The notes below the pieces were generated by a model that did no database searches, was not told the DNA's origin, and saw only the letters and a program-made list of their open reading frames with translations. The position numbers and the translations under genes were made by a program. A DNA stretch of 64,000 bases from Sabellastarte sp. h YS-2021. Its lineage: Eukaryota > Annelida > Polychaeta > Sabellida > Sabellidae. Positions within the stretch are counted from its first letter, which is position 1. Each line of letters opens with the position of its first letter. Below are positions 1 to 10,239 of the stretch, piece after piece. The DNA is taken from assembly GCA_964017235.1 (NCBI GenBank), contig OZ024940.1, forward strand, positions 29,444,573-29,508,572, written 5' to 3'.

Positions 1-1610
1 TTCAGCTCCATCAATCATATAGTTTAACAGTCACAGGGCTTAAAGGTGGTAAAAAGTCCAAATATTGGGTCTCTGTGGGCCTTTTAGAGATCTCGATGTG
101 GCTTTCAAATTAAAGCTTCAGACTTAAAATTTGTTACATACTAAGATTACACATAGAATATGTATCTAATAAAGTTTGAAACTTCTGAGACTTACCATTT
201 CCAAGTTACAGAGCAAAATATGTGAAAAATGTCTTAAAAGGGTCACTCAGGTGGGTGTTTAAGGTCCTCATACACAGGTTAAATGTCTACTTGAAGCCTT
301 GATTTTTGGCACATGTAAAAAGAACATAATAATGTATTCCCAGATGAGATTTCAGCTCTATCAGTCACATAGTTTAACAGTCACAGGCCTTAAAATTGGC
401 AAAAAGTCCAAATACTGGGTCTTTATGGGGCCTTCTAGAGACCTAAATGTGGCCTTCAAATTAAAGCCTCAGACTTAAAATTTGTCACATACTAAGATTA
501 CACATAGAATATGCATCTAATACAGTTTGAAACTTCTTAGACTTACCATTTCCAAGTTACAGGGCAAAATATGTGAAAAATGTCTAAAAATGGTCACTCG
601 GGTGGGGATTTATGGTCCTCATACACAGGTTAAATGTCTTCTTAAAGCCTTAATTTTTGGCACATATATAAATAACATACTAATATCTTCCCAGATAGGA
701 TTTGAGCTCTATCAGTCACATAGTTTGACAGTCACAGGGCTTAAAAGTAGCAAAAAGTCCAAATATTGTGTCTTTGGGAGCCTTTTAGAGACCTCAATTT
801 GACCTTCAAAATTAAAGCTTCAGACTTAAAATCTGTTACATACTAAGATTACACACAGAATATATATCTAATACAGTTTGAAACTTCTCAGACTTACCAT
901 TTCCAAGTTACAGGGAAAAAGATGTGAAAAATGTCTTATAAGGGTCACTCGGGTGGGTGTTTATGGTCCTGATACACAGGTTAACTGTCTATTAAAGGCC
1001 TAAATGTTGGGGCACATATAAGAAAACACATAGATATATTCCCAGATGATATTTAACTTAGATGAGAGACATAGTTTGAAAGCTACAGTGCTTGAAAGTG
1101 GCAAAAAGTGCATAAATTGGGTCTCTGTGGGCACTTTTGAGACCTTAAGTCGACCCCTTTGGGTAAACCTACAGCCCTAAAATTTTCTACAGACAAGGAT
1201 TACATATCAAAGTTATACCTAGCGCAGTTTGAGACTCATCAGAATTACCACTTCCAAATTATAGTGCAAAATATGTGAAAAGTATAGCAAAAAATCCCCA
1301 AGTGGGGGTATTTATGGGCCTCAAACACAATTTTCTCCTCAACTTAAAGTCGTGATTTTCGGCACATGTACTAAGAACATATTAATGTGTTGTCAGGTAA
1401 AATTTCAGCCAGCTGAGCATCATAGTTTGTGACCTACAGGGCTCTAAGTGGCCAAAAGTCCAATTTCTGACCTTAAGGTGGCCATAAGTTCTTTTTTACT
1501 GGGAGTTTAAGGTCACCTTAAAATAGGGATCTTCCTTTGGGCACCCTTAACATGTGTACCAAGTTTGAAAAAAAAATATTAATTTGTTTTTGAGTTATCG
1601 CGTCCACAAG
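1..1610. repeat. ~351-bp satellite array, decaying to the right
   Basis: A unit starting TTCAGCTC(C/T)ATCA recurs at about 1, 351, 702, 1052 and 1403, a spacing of 350-351 bp. The array is cut by the left window edge. The units at 1, 351 and 702 are close to each other, the fourth is clearly more diverged, and the fifth is only partly recognisable before it breaks down near 1610. It lies in hh intron 2. Confidence 0.9.
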
Positions 1611-1619
1611 GAAATTTCT

Positions 1620-1620
<1 letters not shown>

Positions 1621-1664
<44 letters not shown>
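1621..1664. repeat. (CGG)14 trinucleotide tract
   Basis: 44 bp of uninterrupted CGG (14 units plus CG) in otherwise AT-rich intron sequence, at the point where the satellite ends. Confidence 0.97.
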
Positions 1665-1665
<1 letters not shown>

Positions 1666-1683
1666 GACGGACCTGAATCCAAT

Positions 1684-1712
1684 ATATCCCCGACTTTCGT
1701 CTGGGGATATAA
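1684..1712. repeat. Short hairpin next to the CGG tract
   Basis: TATATCCCCGAC and GTCTGGGGATATA form a stem with a 3-4 nt loop and one bulged T. It could end an inserted element or simply be structural; no partner was recognised. Confidence 0.5.
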
Positions 1713-1799
1713 TTATTTAAAGCATATATTAAAATTTAATATAAGCTACTGACCCCAGGCATTTGCACACCAGGACACAGCCATGCCATATGTCTTATG

Positions 1800-2165
1800 T
1801 TAAAGGGAAAGAACTGAAGCCAAGAACTCAGCCTGACACCTCTCAGTCTTCTATTTAAGGAAAAGATTTTAGCCAAATACTCAGTCTGAGACCTCTCAAG
1901 TTTTATATTGAAGGCAATAATTTGAACCAAGCACTGAATCTGAGATATTTCAATCTTATATTTAAGAGAAAAAATAAGCCAAAAACTCAGCCTGACACCT
2001 TTCAGTCTTATATTGAAGGCAATAAGTTGAACCAAACACTGAGTCTGAGATATTTCAATCTTATGTTTAAGACAAAAAAATTAAGCCAAAAACTCAGCCT
2101 GACACCTATCAGTCTTATTATTAAGGCAAAAAAATTAACCCAAAGACTCAGTCTGCCACATCAAG
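1800..2165. repeat. ~53-bp degenerate minisatellite, about 7 units
   Basis: Units of the form (g)CCAAANACTCAGNCTGANAC...TTTCAGTCTTATATTNAAGG start near 1818, 1872, 1925, 1978, 2030, 2085 and 2138, about 53 bp apart. Two alternating variants (AGCC... and GAACC...) suggest a dimer of ~106 bp. Open frames over this stretch are products of the repetition. Confidence 0.85.
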
Positions 2166-2315
2166 CCAATCGAAAGCACTGTAAGAAGCATGCTGATTGG
2201 TCGATTTGGAGTCCTGATTTCAGGCAGAAAAATCTGTGCGATTACCCATTGAAAAGGACTCTCGACAGAATAGCTGACTGGAGGTACTGTTGGCCATATA
2301 CATTTAAACTCTAAG

Positions 2316-2466
2316 TTCGGGAGTTTTACATCCCCGTTCAATAGCCAGGGTCATATCGGGACAGGTCCTCAGCATTTGTCACTTGTGGGACTCGAACCCA
2401 CACACTGAGGTGACGGCCTGTGATTAGATGCCAAAACTTGCTGACCAACTAGGCCACCGAGGACCT
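2316..2466 (-). mobile_element. SINE-C copy 1
   Basis: Reverse complement of a tRNA-headed SINE. The A box lies in GGTGGCCTAGTTGG and the B box in GGGTTCGAGTCCC. The tail is CTGTTGAACGGGNNGTAAAA. It looks nearly complete. Confidence 0.85.
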
Positions 2467-2584
2467 CTCCCAAATACATTTAGAACTTGCTCTTGTGTCA
2501 ATGCACGTTTGAACTAGAGGACTCAGGGGGCACAAAACTCCGCCGAGACCCAACAGCTTCAATAATACTGCTTATCAGCGCAGT

Positions 2585-2790
2585 GATGAAAAAAAGTCTG
2601 TGAAAAAACAGAATTCCTGTATCCAGACGGTGACCCGGATTGCTACCACAATCTAATCAGCTGTTTGTGTGCCAATGTTTGGCATTTGCTGAAAATTTCA
2701 TCAAAAATTTGTCCAGAAGAGATTTTGCAAACAGACAGACAAAAGCATCCTCCGCCAATTACATAACCTTCTTGATGGATGTAATAAATG
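2585..2790 (-). repeat. Family E dispersed repeat
   Basis: Minus-oriented copy with the CTCCGCCAA end, the TTTGCAAACAGACAGACAAA stretch, AAAATTTCATCAAAA and a GGTGACCCGGAT segment. The same blocks occur in the same order in about 14 other places in the window. Confidence 0.75.
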
Positions 2791-2847
2791 GAAGTTCATA
2801 TTAACAAGCAGAATGGTTGTAGAGTTACTAAAATCTCAATTAATTCT

Positions 2848-3082
2848 ATTTATTTATTTGGGTTTTAACATCACTTTCAACACACTGTACAGGTTTATAT
2901 CATGACGGGTAGTTTTGTGGGCAGAGGAAGCCAGTACATACAGTTGGTGTCAAGGTTCTGTACTGTAAACTGCCGACCGTCAGTAAGCAACTACCAAGTT
3001 TCCCACATGGGGTCCGGGGTTTGAACCACTGACCTCAGAGGTGGGAGGCGAGTGTGTTACCACTGCTCAACCACAGCCCCTC
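2848..3082 (-). mobile_element. SINE-A copy 1
   Basis: Complete reverse-oriented SINE-A. It runs from the TTTATTTATTTGGG tail, through the conserved block around CAGTACATACAGTTGGTGTC, to the tRNA-like head ending CCACAGCCCCTC. B box present (GGTTTGAACC). It lies in hh intron 2. Confidence 0.9.
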
Positions 3083-4272
3083 AATAAATTGAATATGTGA
3101 ATATTAAATTTAAATCTATAATCCAACATGAACCATTTTGCATGTTCTAAAATATAAACAGGCCTGTTTAAACAGTTGCATGGGACGTAAAAAAACCCCA
3201 AAACTTTTACCTTTGACCTCAAAGTATGAATAAAATTCACACTGAAGGTCTTGTGGAAATATAACTTGTCACCAGTAAAGCCTATTTGTACAGACTTAGA
3301 TCTCCAAATGACTGCTAATTGCGGCGAGTTTATCCAAGTTGTTAGACCTATCAATCAACTTTAGGGGGGGGGGGAGAAATTGGAAGAAAAAAGTTTAAAT
3401 ATATATATCTACATATATATATAAAAATCCACAAGTAAAACCTCTGTACACAATGAGCAATAAAAGAACCACTCTCAAGAGTGAGATGGACTTCTGTGTA
3501 TGAGGGCAGGTCTGTTTGATGTTTTAAGACCTGTGGAGAGTGCTATACACTTTTTAAGTCCAATCTTTTTTGTCTGTGTCCCGCATTTTAGTAAGAGCCC
3601 GAAGAAACCTCTTCAAGTGACTCTTGGGGGAATTTCCGCGGCAGCCATATTTGTGGTCGTCTTTTGCAAATTCCACCACGGTTTATGTCAATATTTGAAA
3701 GTGACAAATAATTTGCTCATTGTCTGGCCCGTGTGGCAGAAGGGGAGGGGGCTTTTTTGTCACTTTTTCTTGAGGTGAAACGGGGGGGGGGTGGTTGGTT
3801 GCATGTGAGCTAATTGTCTGGTAAAATCAACTGAAAGATTTTGCCACAGCACTTAACAGAAGAAAGGGGGCTTTTTTGGGACGGTGATGGTATCTAGTGT
3901 TTTGCCCATTTCTTTAATATTCCTTTCATGGCCCGGGCGTTTATTCCACACAATTAACCCGCTTTGTGACAGGTGTAACATGGCAGAGATTGGGGGAGTG
4001 GGGGGAGGTATTCTGTTGGGAACTCCACCTCTCTGTTTGTTCTATTTGCACGGCACTCGAGTGAAGAGGGGCAGGCCTGCTGAACATCCGGGGATAAACA
4101 CACAAGAGGCCTGTCTGCTGGGGCTTAGAGATCACCCAAGAAACTCCAGAGCTAATAATGTGTAACAATATTGTCTTCAAACACTTCAGATAAGGTTAGT
4201 TATATATGCATATATACATTTTCCTCTGTTGGTGCAGAAGATATCTGACCTATGTGGACAAGTAACTAATAC
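3083..4272. other. Intron sequence without recognised elements
   Basis: Apparently unique sequence between two SINE-A copies. It includes short G runs (3363-3372 and 3781-3790) and a TA-rich patch near 3400. Open frames here (e.g. 3500-3778 and 3884-4165) have no recognisable domain. Confidence 0.5.
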
Positions 4273-4283
4273 CTTTGGCATTT

Positions 4284-4527
4284 ATTTTCTTATATATTTG
4301 GGGTTTTACATCGCTTTCAACACTGTATAGGTCATATCACGACTTGTAGTTTCATGGGCAGAGGAAACCAGTACATACAGTTGGTGTCAAGGTTCTGTAC
4401 TGTAAACTGCTGACCAACGGCAAGGAACTATCAACTTTCCCACTTGAGGTCAGGCTGGGATTCGAACTCTGCTCTCAGAGGTGGGAGGCGAGTGTGTTAC
4501 CACTGCACTACCTGCCCCTCCCGACCA
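4284..4527 (-). mobile_element. SINE-A copy 2 with 11-bp target duplication
   Basis: Complete reverse-oriented copy flanked by CTTTGGCATTT at 4273-4283 and 4528-4538, an exact 11-bp target-site duplication. This supports insertion by target-primed reverse transcription. Confidence 0.95.
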
Positions 4528-4555
4528 CTTTGGCATTTGCTCAATCATTCTGACT

Positions 4556-4605
4556 AATCTTCCTCCTTAGAGTTTCCTTAGAGATTAAGTGCTGTAAAAG
4601 TGTAC
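4556..4605 (+). mobile_element. LINE-L 3' tail fragment
   Basis: CTTAGAGTTTCCTTAGAGATTAAGTGCTGTAAAAG matches the 3' end seen in the longer LINE-L copies at 18.6, 39 and 57 kb. Only the last ~45 bp are recognisable. Confidence 0.55.
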
Positions 4606-4687
4606 TTAGAAGTAGATTTGGCTGTCACGTCTGGGGGTTCAATTCCAGCTATAACATTCTTGTGGGAACTTGTACTATATGATAGGT

Positions 4688-5020
4688 CAGGGGCCAGTTT
4701 TAACGAAGCCTCCTTTGGGAAGGACCTCCTTTAGTAAAGGAAGGTCATTTTTTTAATTTCACAAAGCCTCCTTTAATTCTCCTTACCAAAGGACTTCCTT
4801 CAAACTTAAGGAGGGAGCAAATGTTCTTTAAAGTTATTAAACATTCCTTGAAGGACACTTCCTTAAATTTACAATAGGTCCTTAGCTTCCATGAAATTTA
4901 ACGCAGTTTTCAATGTCTCCTTTAAGGAAGGAGGCTTTGTGGAAACTGACATGTTTTAAAGGAGGGAGAAATTGAAGGAAATCCTTTATTTTAAGGAGGC
5001 TTTCCTTACAATTATTTCTG
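4688..5020 (+). mobile_element. MITE-like element M, copy 1
   Basis: A ~330-bp element begins GGGGCCAGTTTTAACGAAG and ends TTTAAGGAGGCTTTCC. GAAGCCTCCTTT at the left is inverted as AAGGAGGCTTTCC at the right, and AAGGAGG/CCTCCTT words recur inside. A full-length homologue lies in opposite orientation at 63350-63705. No coding capacity. Confidence 0.8.
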
Positions 5021-5292
5021 TACGAATTTGGTTTCTGGTTGACGACTTTGCCCCCATGCACCAGAAAGGAGACCTTCTATTGGGCGGATGAGCCGGCCTG
5101 CATGTCTATCCAGGCCCCTATCCTGCTTGATACCTCAAGCCTATATGTTTTAGTACAGATTGCGAGTGATTGCTGGAGGTTTTTCAAATGTATCAAAAAA
5201 TCCCTCTTGAATGTAAAGTGCCAGGTTGACGTTTATCGAACCGCGGCCTAGCCCAATGAGAATCCCTCTGAATGCATTCTACTGAAATACGT

Positions 5293-5452
5293 AGGTCCTC
5301 ACTGGCCCTAGTGGGTTGGCAAGTTTGTGACATCTAATCACAGGCTGTCACACCTCTGTGTGTGGGTTCAACTCCCACAAGTGGCAAATGCTGAGGACCT
5401 GTCCCAATATATGACCCTGGCTGTTGAACTGGGAGGTAAAACCTCAACTTTA
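5293..5452 (+). mobile_element. SINE-C copy 2
   Basis: Plus-oriented: GGTCCTCACTGGCCCTAGTG head, GGGTTCAACTCCC B box, AATGCTGAGGACCTGTCCCA body and CTGTTGAACTGGGAGGTAAAA tail. Close to full length. Confidence 0.87.
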
Positions 5453-5669
5453 CCTCTCTACTGAAATACAAAGTGAATCAGAACTGAAGGCAAGACCAGC
5501 CAGTCTGTGACCCCTTGTGTATTAAAAATGAAGAAAAGGAGGGTTTGGGAGGACATTCATGCTGGGTTCTAGACTATGTCGTCATAGATCCCTGCTACAA
5601 ATTGTTGATAGCACATAATTATCGGGAACAATTTCTCTCCAGAATGGCTGGGAACGACAAGAAATGTAT

Positions 5670-6110
5670 CTTGTATAATGTGACTTAGTACCTGATACGA
5701 CTTTGTATGTTGCATATACATGACTTAGTATATGACTTAGTATTTTGCACACATGACGCACATGTGACCTAGTATCTTGTATATACAATTTAGTATGTGA
5801 CTTTGTATCTTATATATACAACTTAGAACACAAGTATCTTGTATATATGACTTGTCAATTAGCGTCTTGTATATATGATTTAATGATATATATGTCATGA
5901 CAGAACTTCCAATCTGACAGAATTTCAAATTCTGTCAACAGAACTTGCAATCCTTGTATTTGATTGGTTTAAATGGATTTAAAGTTCTGTCATGACATAT
6001 ACAACTTAATATAAAATAAACTTTGACAGATACTAAATTATCAGTTTTTTTACTAAATCGTATATACAAGTTTTTACTTTGTATATATATATGACTTAGT
6101 CAAAAATACA
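5670..6110. repeat. Degenerate TATCTTGTATATA..GACTTAGTA repeats
   Basis: Short units built on CTTGTATATA(C/T)NA and (GA)CTTAGTAT recur about every 25-45 bp just 3' of hh exon 2. The nested palindrome at 5889-6001 sits inside. Confidence 0.6.
5889..6001. repeat. Nested palindrome (foldback element)
   Basis: Outer arms are exact over 20 bp: TATATGTCATGACAGAACTT at 5889-5908 is the reverse complement of 5982-6001. Inside is a second exact palindrome, TGACAGAATTT at 5915-5925 against 5927-5937 with a one-base loop. Both share the TGACAGAA word. No similar copy was noticed elsewhere in the window. Confidence 0.9.
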
Positions 6111-6198
6111 AGTGACTAATTTGACTATTCAGCTTAATACTCCATAAGTTTGACAGGTTCAGAGCTTTTTGTAATGCGGGGCGTGTTTTATGGCTTAC

Positions 6199-6362
6199 CT
6201 CTCCCGATCACTCGTGGTGATGTCTACTGCTCTCCCCTCGTAATGTAAGGAGTCCTTGCTGTGACTTCCGTCCTCGTCCCAGCCCTCCGTCACCCGGAGC
6301 TTCACGCCGGGCCACTGGTTCATCACGGAGATGGCCAGCGTGTTCAGCTTGTCCTTGCATCG
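6199..6362 (-). CDS. hh: Hedgehog, exon 2 (signalling domain, Ca/Zn site region)
   Basis: This 164-bp exon continues in frame from exon 1 with [20 protein letters not shown], then [20 protein letters not shown] and [14 protein letters not shown]. It is almost residue-for-residue the vertebrate Sonic/Indian hedgehog core. The TEGWDED stretch supplies the expected Ca2+ ligands (E, D, D). The H of LHYEG and the D of AVDIT match two of the zinc ligands. The vertebrate GHHSEES is GSHSKDS here, so the first His is Ser. The acceptor is CTTTCAG|CG and the donor AGAG|GTAAGCC. It ends after 54 codons plus two bases, so the next intron is phase 2 inside an Arg/Ser codon; reading on meets TAA. Vertebrate exon 2 runs on to the HIHCSVKAE region, so the domain is split here by an extra intron. 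The downstream exon (SKYGMLARL-like) was not found in 1-6198. Confidence 0.97.
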
Positions 6363-6744
6363 CTGAAAGGTCAACGTGAATCGAGGTCAGTATACAGTGG
6401 GGGATGTTTGATTTAAGAAGAGTAGGGAAAAGACATATTGGGTCTGATTTTATGACAGCATAGAAACTAAACCATATGAATATGCAACCTTGTTAAATGT
6501 CTTCATAAAGTCCATAAAGGGATTATATTTTTTTAATTCCAAGGTATCCCCTAACTGTGGATAATATGTGTTACAAATGTAAGATCTGTGCTAATTTTTG
6601 CAGTATTTCATTAATTATGTAACCTAAAAACATGTTCCACACTTCATTACAAAGATATGTTTGCTAGATTTATACACACAAGCCATTTAAAATCTTTTTA
6701 AGCGAGACTTTTCATTAAAAATACATACTTTGTAATGTTTACCA

Positions 6745-7076
6745 TTTTGTATTTGAGTTTTTGTATTTTGTATTTGTATTTATACTCGGCACAATATCTC
6801 CATGTACTGTATGTATACTCCCATTATACATGTACAGTCCAACTGTCAAATTACTGACATTCCCCCCTAAGTGAAAGACAGAGGCTCAAGGATGACCATT
6901 TATCAACATCCCTGAGGTTCTTTAACCTGCCACTGGGGATAGGACCCAAAGACAGAGAACTGCCATTTTAAGTGGTCATCCGAGTCACTATGTATCTGCC
7001 TGTACCTGGGTTTGAACCCACGTCCTCTGTGTTCCTAGGCGAGTATGTTACCCACTAGAACACAGTGGTACCATGA
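6745..7076 (-). mobile_element. SINE-B copy 1
   Basis: Reverse-oriented and near complete. It runs from the TTTATACTC(G)GCACAATATC tail through CCATTTATCAACATCCCTGAG to the tRNA-like head, with B box GGTTTGAACCC in its reverse form and the CCACTAGAACACAGTGG end. It lies ~380 bp from hh exon 2 inside intron 1. Confidence 0.9.
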
Positions 7077-7109
7077 ATAAATTCTCGTGAAGATGGTAAA
7101 TTTGGCAGG

Positions 7110-7350
7110 GTTTGTTTGTTTGACCTGTTTGACTGTCTGATCATTTGCAAAATTAATTAAAAAATTATCCGCAGATTTCGACGAAATGTTTCCTACAATC
7201 ACACATGCAGTAAATGATTAAATTTTGCTGGTCATCTGGATCAACATCTGGATCCAGCAATTTTTAAAGGATTTTTTTTTATCACAGCACTCATAAGCAA
7301 TATAGGAGGTGTTGGACCTTGGCGGAGGTGTGCACTCTCTGAGTTGTTCT
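7110..7350 (+). repeat. Family E dispersed repeat
   Basis: Plus-oriented, with GATTTCGACGAAATGTTTCC, GGATCAACATCTGGATCCAG, a T run, then TTGGCGGAGGTGTGCACTCT. The adjoining SINE-A has inserted right at its right end. Confidence 0.75.
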
Positions 7351-7363
7351 CTAGTTTTGTTAT

Positions 7364-7600
7364 TTATTTATTCAGGGTTTTACGTCACTTTCAACACTGT
7401 ACAGGTCATATCACAACGGGTAGTTTTGTGGGCAGAGGAAACCAGTACATACAGTTGGTGTCAAGGTTCTGTACTGTAAACTGCCGACCAACAGCAAGCA
7501 ACTACCAGCTTTCCCACTTGAGGTCGGGTCGGGATTCGAACTCCAATCTCAGAGGTGGGAGGCGAGAGTGTTACCACTCTTCCACCAAGGTCACTTCCCC
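7364..7600 (-). mobile_element. SINE-A copy 3 with 15-bp target duplication
   Basis: Complete reverse copy between two exact copies of CTCTAGTTTTGTTAT (7349-7363 and 7601-7615). The insertion lies in or just past the end of a family E element, so the SINE is the younger of the two. Confidence 0.95.
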
Positions 7601-7615
7601 CTCTAGTTTTGTTAT

Positions 7616-8384
7616 GTTATTGTGAAAATTATTACACCAAAATTTCTAAAATCTCATCCTTTGAGCAATGTAACCTTAGATGGTCGGTGTCTACTAGTAG
7701 AAAAGTCTTACAACGGGTCCACCCTTCAATGGGTACACAATCAAATAGAAGTTCTTTTCTAGAATATTTTAAAAAGTTTTCTTTCCAATTGGTTTTAAAT
7801 TCATAGTAAATCCCCCATTCAGATTATGTTTCCATTGATGTAACAATGGCTATCACACTTACATCTGATGTAACAAACAGTTTCCTATTGTCGGGGCACT
7901 CTAGATAATAACTTCTTATACCTTTGCCTTTATTAAATTGTCACACAATTATTATACACTTTTCTGTATGACATACAAATTATGCACAGAATTTTACAAT
8001 AGATGGAGTGATTTACTTTCACACAAAAGAAGGTGTTTTTTTGTACAAAGAGAATCTTTAAAGAGATTCATGCATTGTGATTAGGAATCCAAAACATACA
8101 TATTGTCATTTCAATACAGACAGTATATATATATATATAATGGTAAGTTTGCAAATATATATATGGGTTTATAATTTGAACTTGTGTATTCAGCTTAAAC
8201 CCATTTTTTTGTTCATGTAAGTTTTACATGATATATCAGTAAAGTAGGTTTTGTTCTATTTCTATATGTTCAGAGGAGATATATTTCTTAAGTATCTTTG
8301 TTTTTATTTGAACATGTTAACATGATATATATGTTTGAAGCATATTTTTTTCTGTTAACAAAATGTTTGTTAAAACCATCAATT
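7616..8384. other. AT-rich intron sequence
   Basis: No recognised gene or repeat family apart from a (TA)n stretch near 8130-8165. Confidence 0.5.
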
Positions 8385-8575
8385 TTTTACCTCTGTCAAG
8401 GAAGACTTATTTTCATGACCGTTTGTCTGTCTGTTCGTCCAATCTGACAATGGGTCTTGGTCCAACTTAGATCCCATTAAATTAAATCTGGGTACAACAA
8501 AAAAATCCAGATTTTCCAATTAATTTTAGGAGTCTTGGAAAAGATCTGCACTCTGCGAGTTCTGTTGTTCTGTAT
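8385..8575 (+). repeat. Family E dispersed repeat (short variant)
   Basis: Reads ACCTCTGTCAAGGAAGACTT, TTTCATGACCGTTTGTCTGT, GGGTCTTGGTCCAACTTAGA, then AGATCTGCACTCTGCGAGTT. It belongs to the subgroup with the CTTGGTCCAACTTAG block seen also at 29.6, 31.8 and 62.4 kb. Confidence 0.75.
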
Positions 8576-8768
8576 GTTTACATGAAATGTATAATTAAAA
8601 GCTTAATTATATCTATTCATTTATAGCTGTTTTCATGATATAAGTTTAAATCATCTTTATTTCCTTGATATGTTGATGTGACACATGTTCATCTTGATTT
8701 TATTTCTGTTTGTTTACAAGATACATGTTTAAATTATCTTTATTTTACTTCTATCTTCACTTCACTTC

Positions 8769-9440
8769 TGCTTCTGCAAATGAGCTTATAATGTCACTGC
8801 ATGGTCTTCCATAAGAACCTTCCTCTGCCTATAAACTTGTAATGTCAATGCATGGTCTTACATAAGAACCGTCCTCTGCCTATAAACTTGTAATGTCACT
8901 GCATGGTCTTACTTAAGAACCTTCCTCTGCCTATAAACTTGTAATGTCACTGCATGGTCTTACATAAGAACCTTCCTGTGCATATAAACTTGTAATGTCA
9001 CTGCATGGTCTTACATAAGAACCTTCTTCTGCCTATAAACTTGTAATGTCGATGCATGGTCCTACATAAGAACCTTCTTCTGCCTATAAACTTGTAATGT
9101 CAATGCATGGTCTTACATAAGAACCGTCCTCTGCCTATAAACTTGTAATGTCACTGCATGGTCTTACTTAAGAACCTTCCTCTGCCTATAAACTTGTAAT
9201 GTCACTGCATGGTCTTACATAAGAACCTTCCTGTGCATATAAACTTGTAATGTCACTGCATGGTCTTACATAAGAACCTTCTTCTGCCTATAAACTTGTA
9301 ATGTCGATGCATGGTCTTACATAAGAACCTTCTTCTGCCTATAAACTTGTAATGTCAATGCATGGTCTTACATAAGAACCTTCCTCTGCCTATAAACTTG
9401 TAATGTCACTGCATGGTCTTACATAAGAGCCGGTGTCTGC
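8769..9440. repeat. 51-bp minisatellite, ~13 units, with 255-bp higher-order repeat
   Basis: Unit core CTATAAACTTGTAATGTCAC plus TGCATGGTCTTACATAAGAA. Unit starts fall exactly every 51 bp from 8820 to 9381, with a diverged unit before and a breakdown after 9432. The five units from 8871 repeat as the five units from 9126 with one mismatch in 255 bp (C/T in the fourth unit). It lies in hh intron 1. Confidence 0.97.
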
Positions 9441-10230
9441 CCCTCTACCAATGTATAGTTAAATATCATGAAAGAAATAGAAACAAAGAGATATAAAAGT
9501 TTGTATAATCTTATCAGTGATATAAAGTTGTAACGCCCTTGCCTCCCACTCCTGCTATTACAGGGTTCAAATCTGGAACTAAGTGGGATATTGCAGCAGT
9601 TTGCAGTTACTTGCCTTTGGAGAGGGTTTTCAGTTCAATGTTTCAGTTTAGTGTGCAGAGTTCTCCTCCACTCTAACAACTACGTGCTTTTAGGCTATAG
9701 AGTGCATCGAAAGCAACTTTACACCTGTGTTAAAAAATCCCTCGCGATACCATCTAAACAACGCCTTAAAATGAGGGCTAAATTCCTATTTAAGACCCAA
9801 CTTTTACAAATTGTTGACACAACTTATGACAAGTGATACATTGTAGAATTTACCCCCTCCTCTCACCCCAAGTGAAAGTTATAGGTGACATTTGACAAGC
9901 TCGTGTGTACACATGGGTTTTGTTTTCCCCTCACTTATTACATGCTGTCATAATATCGCCCAATCACTCGGCCCATAGACGGGCTTGATGGGTCCTGACA
10001 GAGAAATTACACCCCCCCTGTGAAATGCACACCCTAATTGCAAAGGGGGTCACAATAAGCAAATTATGGGTTATCTGCCTTTGTACACAATAAACAAGGA
10101 GGCATACTAACACCCTCTCGTTTTTTTATGGACACCTATGCATCATGTTAACAAGAGGCATCATTTAAGTCATAATTGAGATATTGCTCAGATGATGGGT
10201 TCTGGGGCCATTCCTATTTTGCAACAAGCT
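9441..10230. other. Intron sequence; weak SINE-A-like remnant at 9530-9680
   Basis: GTAACGCCCTTGCCTCCCAC, a GGGTTCAAATCTGG B-box-like word and GCAGTTACTTGCC recall the SINE-A head and body, but the rest is too diverged to call. Otherwise no recognised features. Confidence 0.4.
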
Positions 10231-10239
10231 AAACGACAC

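Larger units (their letters stand above)
1..6198 (-). other. hh: hedgehog intron 2, part (continues left of window)
   Basis: It starts at the donor GTAAGCC (6192-6198). No SKYGMLARL / YYESKAHIHC-like coding sequence is visible on the minus strand down to position 1, so the rest of the signalling domain and the Hint domain lie outside the window. The intron is therefore longer than 6.1 kb. Confidence 0.85.

Noticed and set aside
1922..2314. 130-codon open frame
   Set aside because: It runs through the ~53-bp minisatellite; the repeated QTLSLRYFNL-like segments are a product of the tandem repeat.
2316..2466. True tRNA genes at the A/B-box sequences
   Set aside because: All such heads are followed by the same SINE bodies and tails, lack a proper acceptor stem and T-run terminator, and are multicopy.
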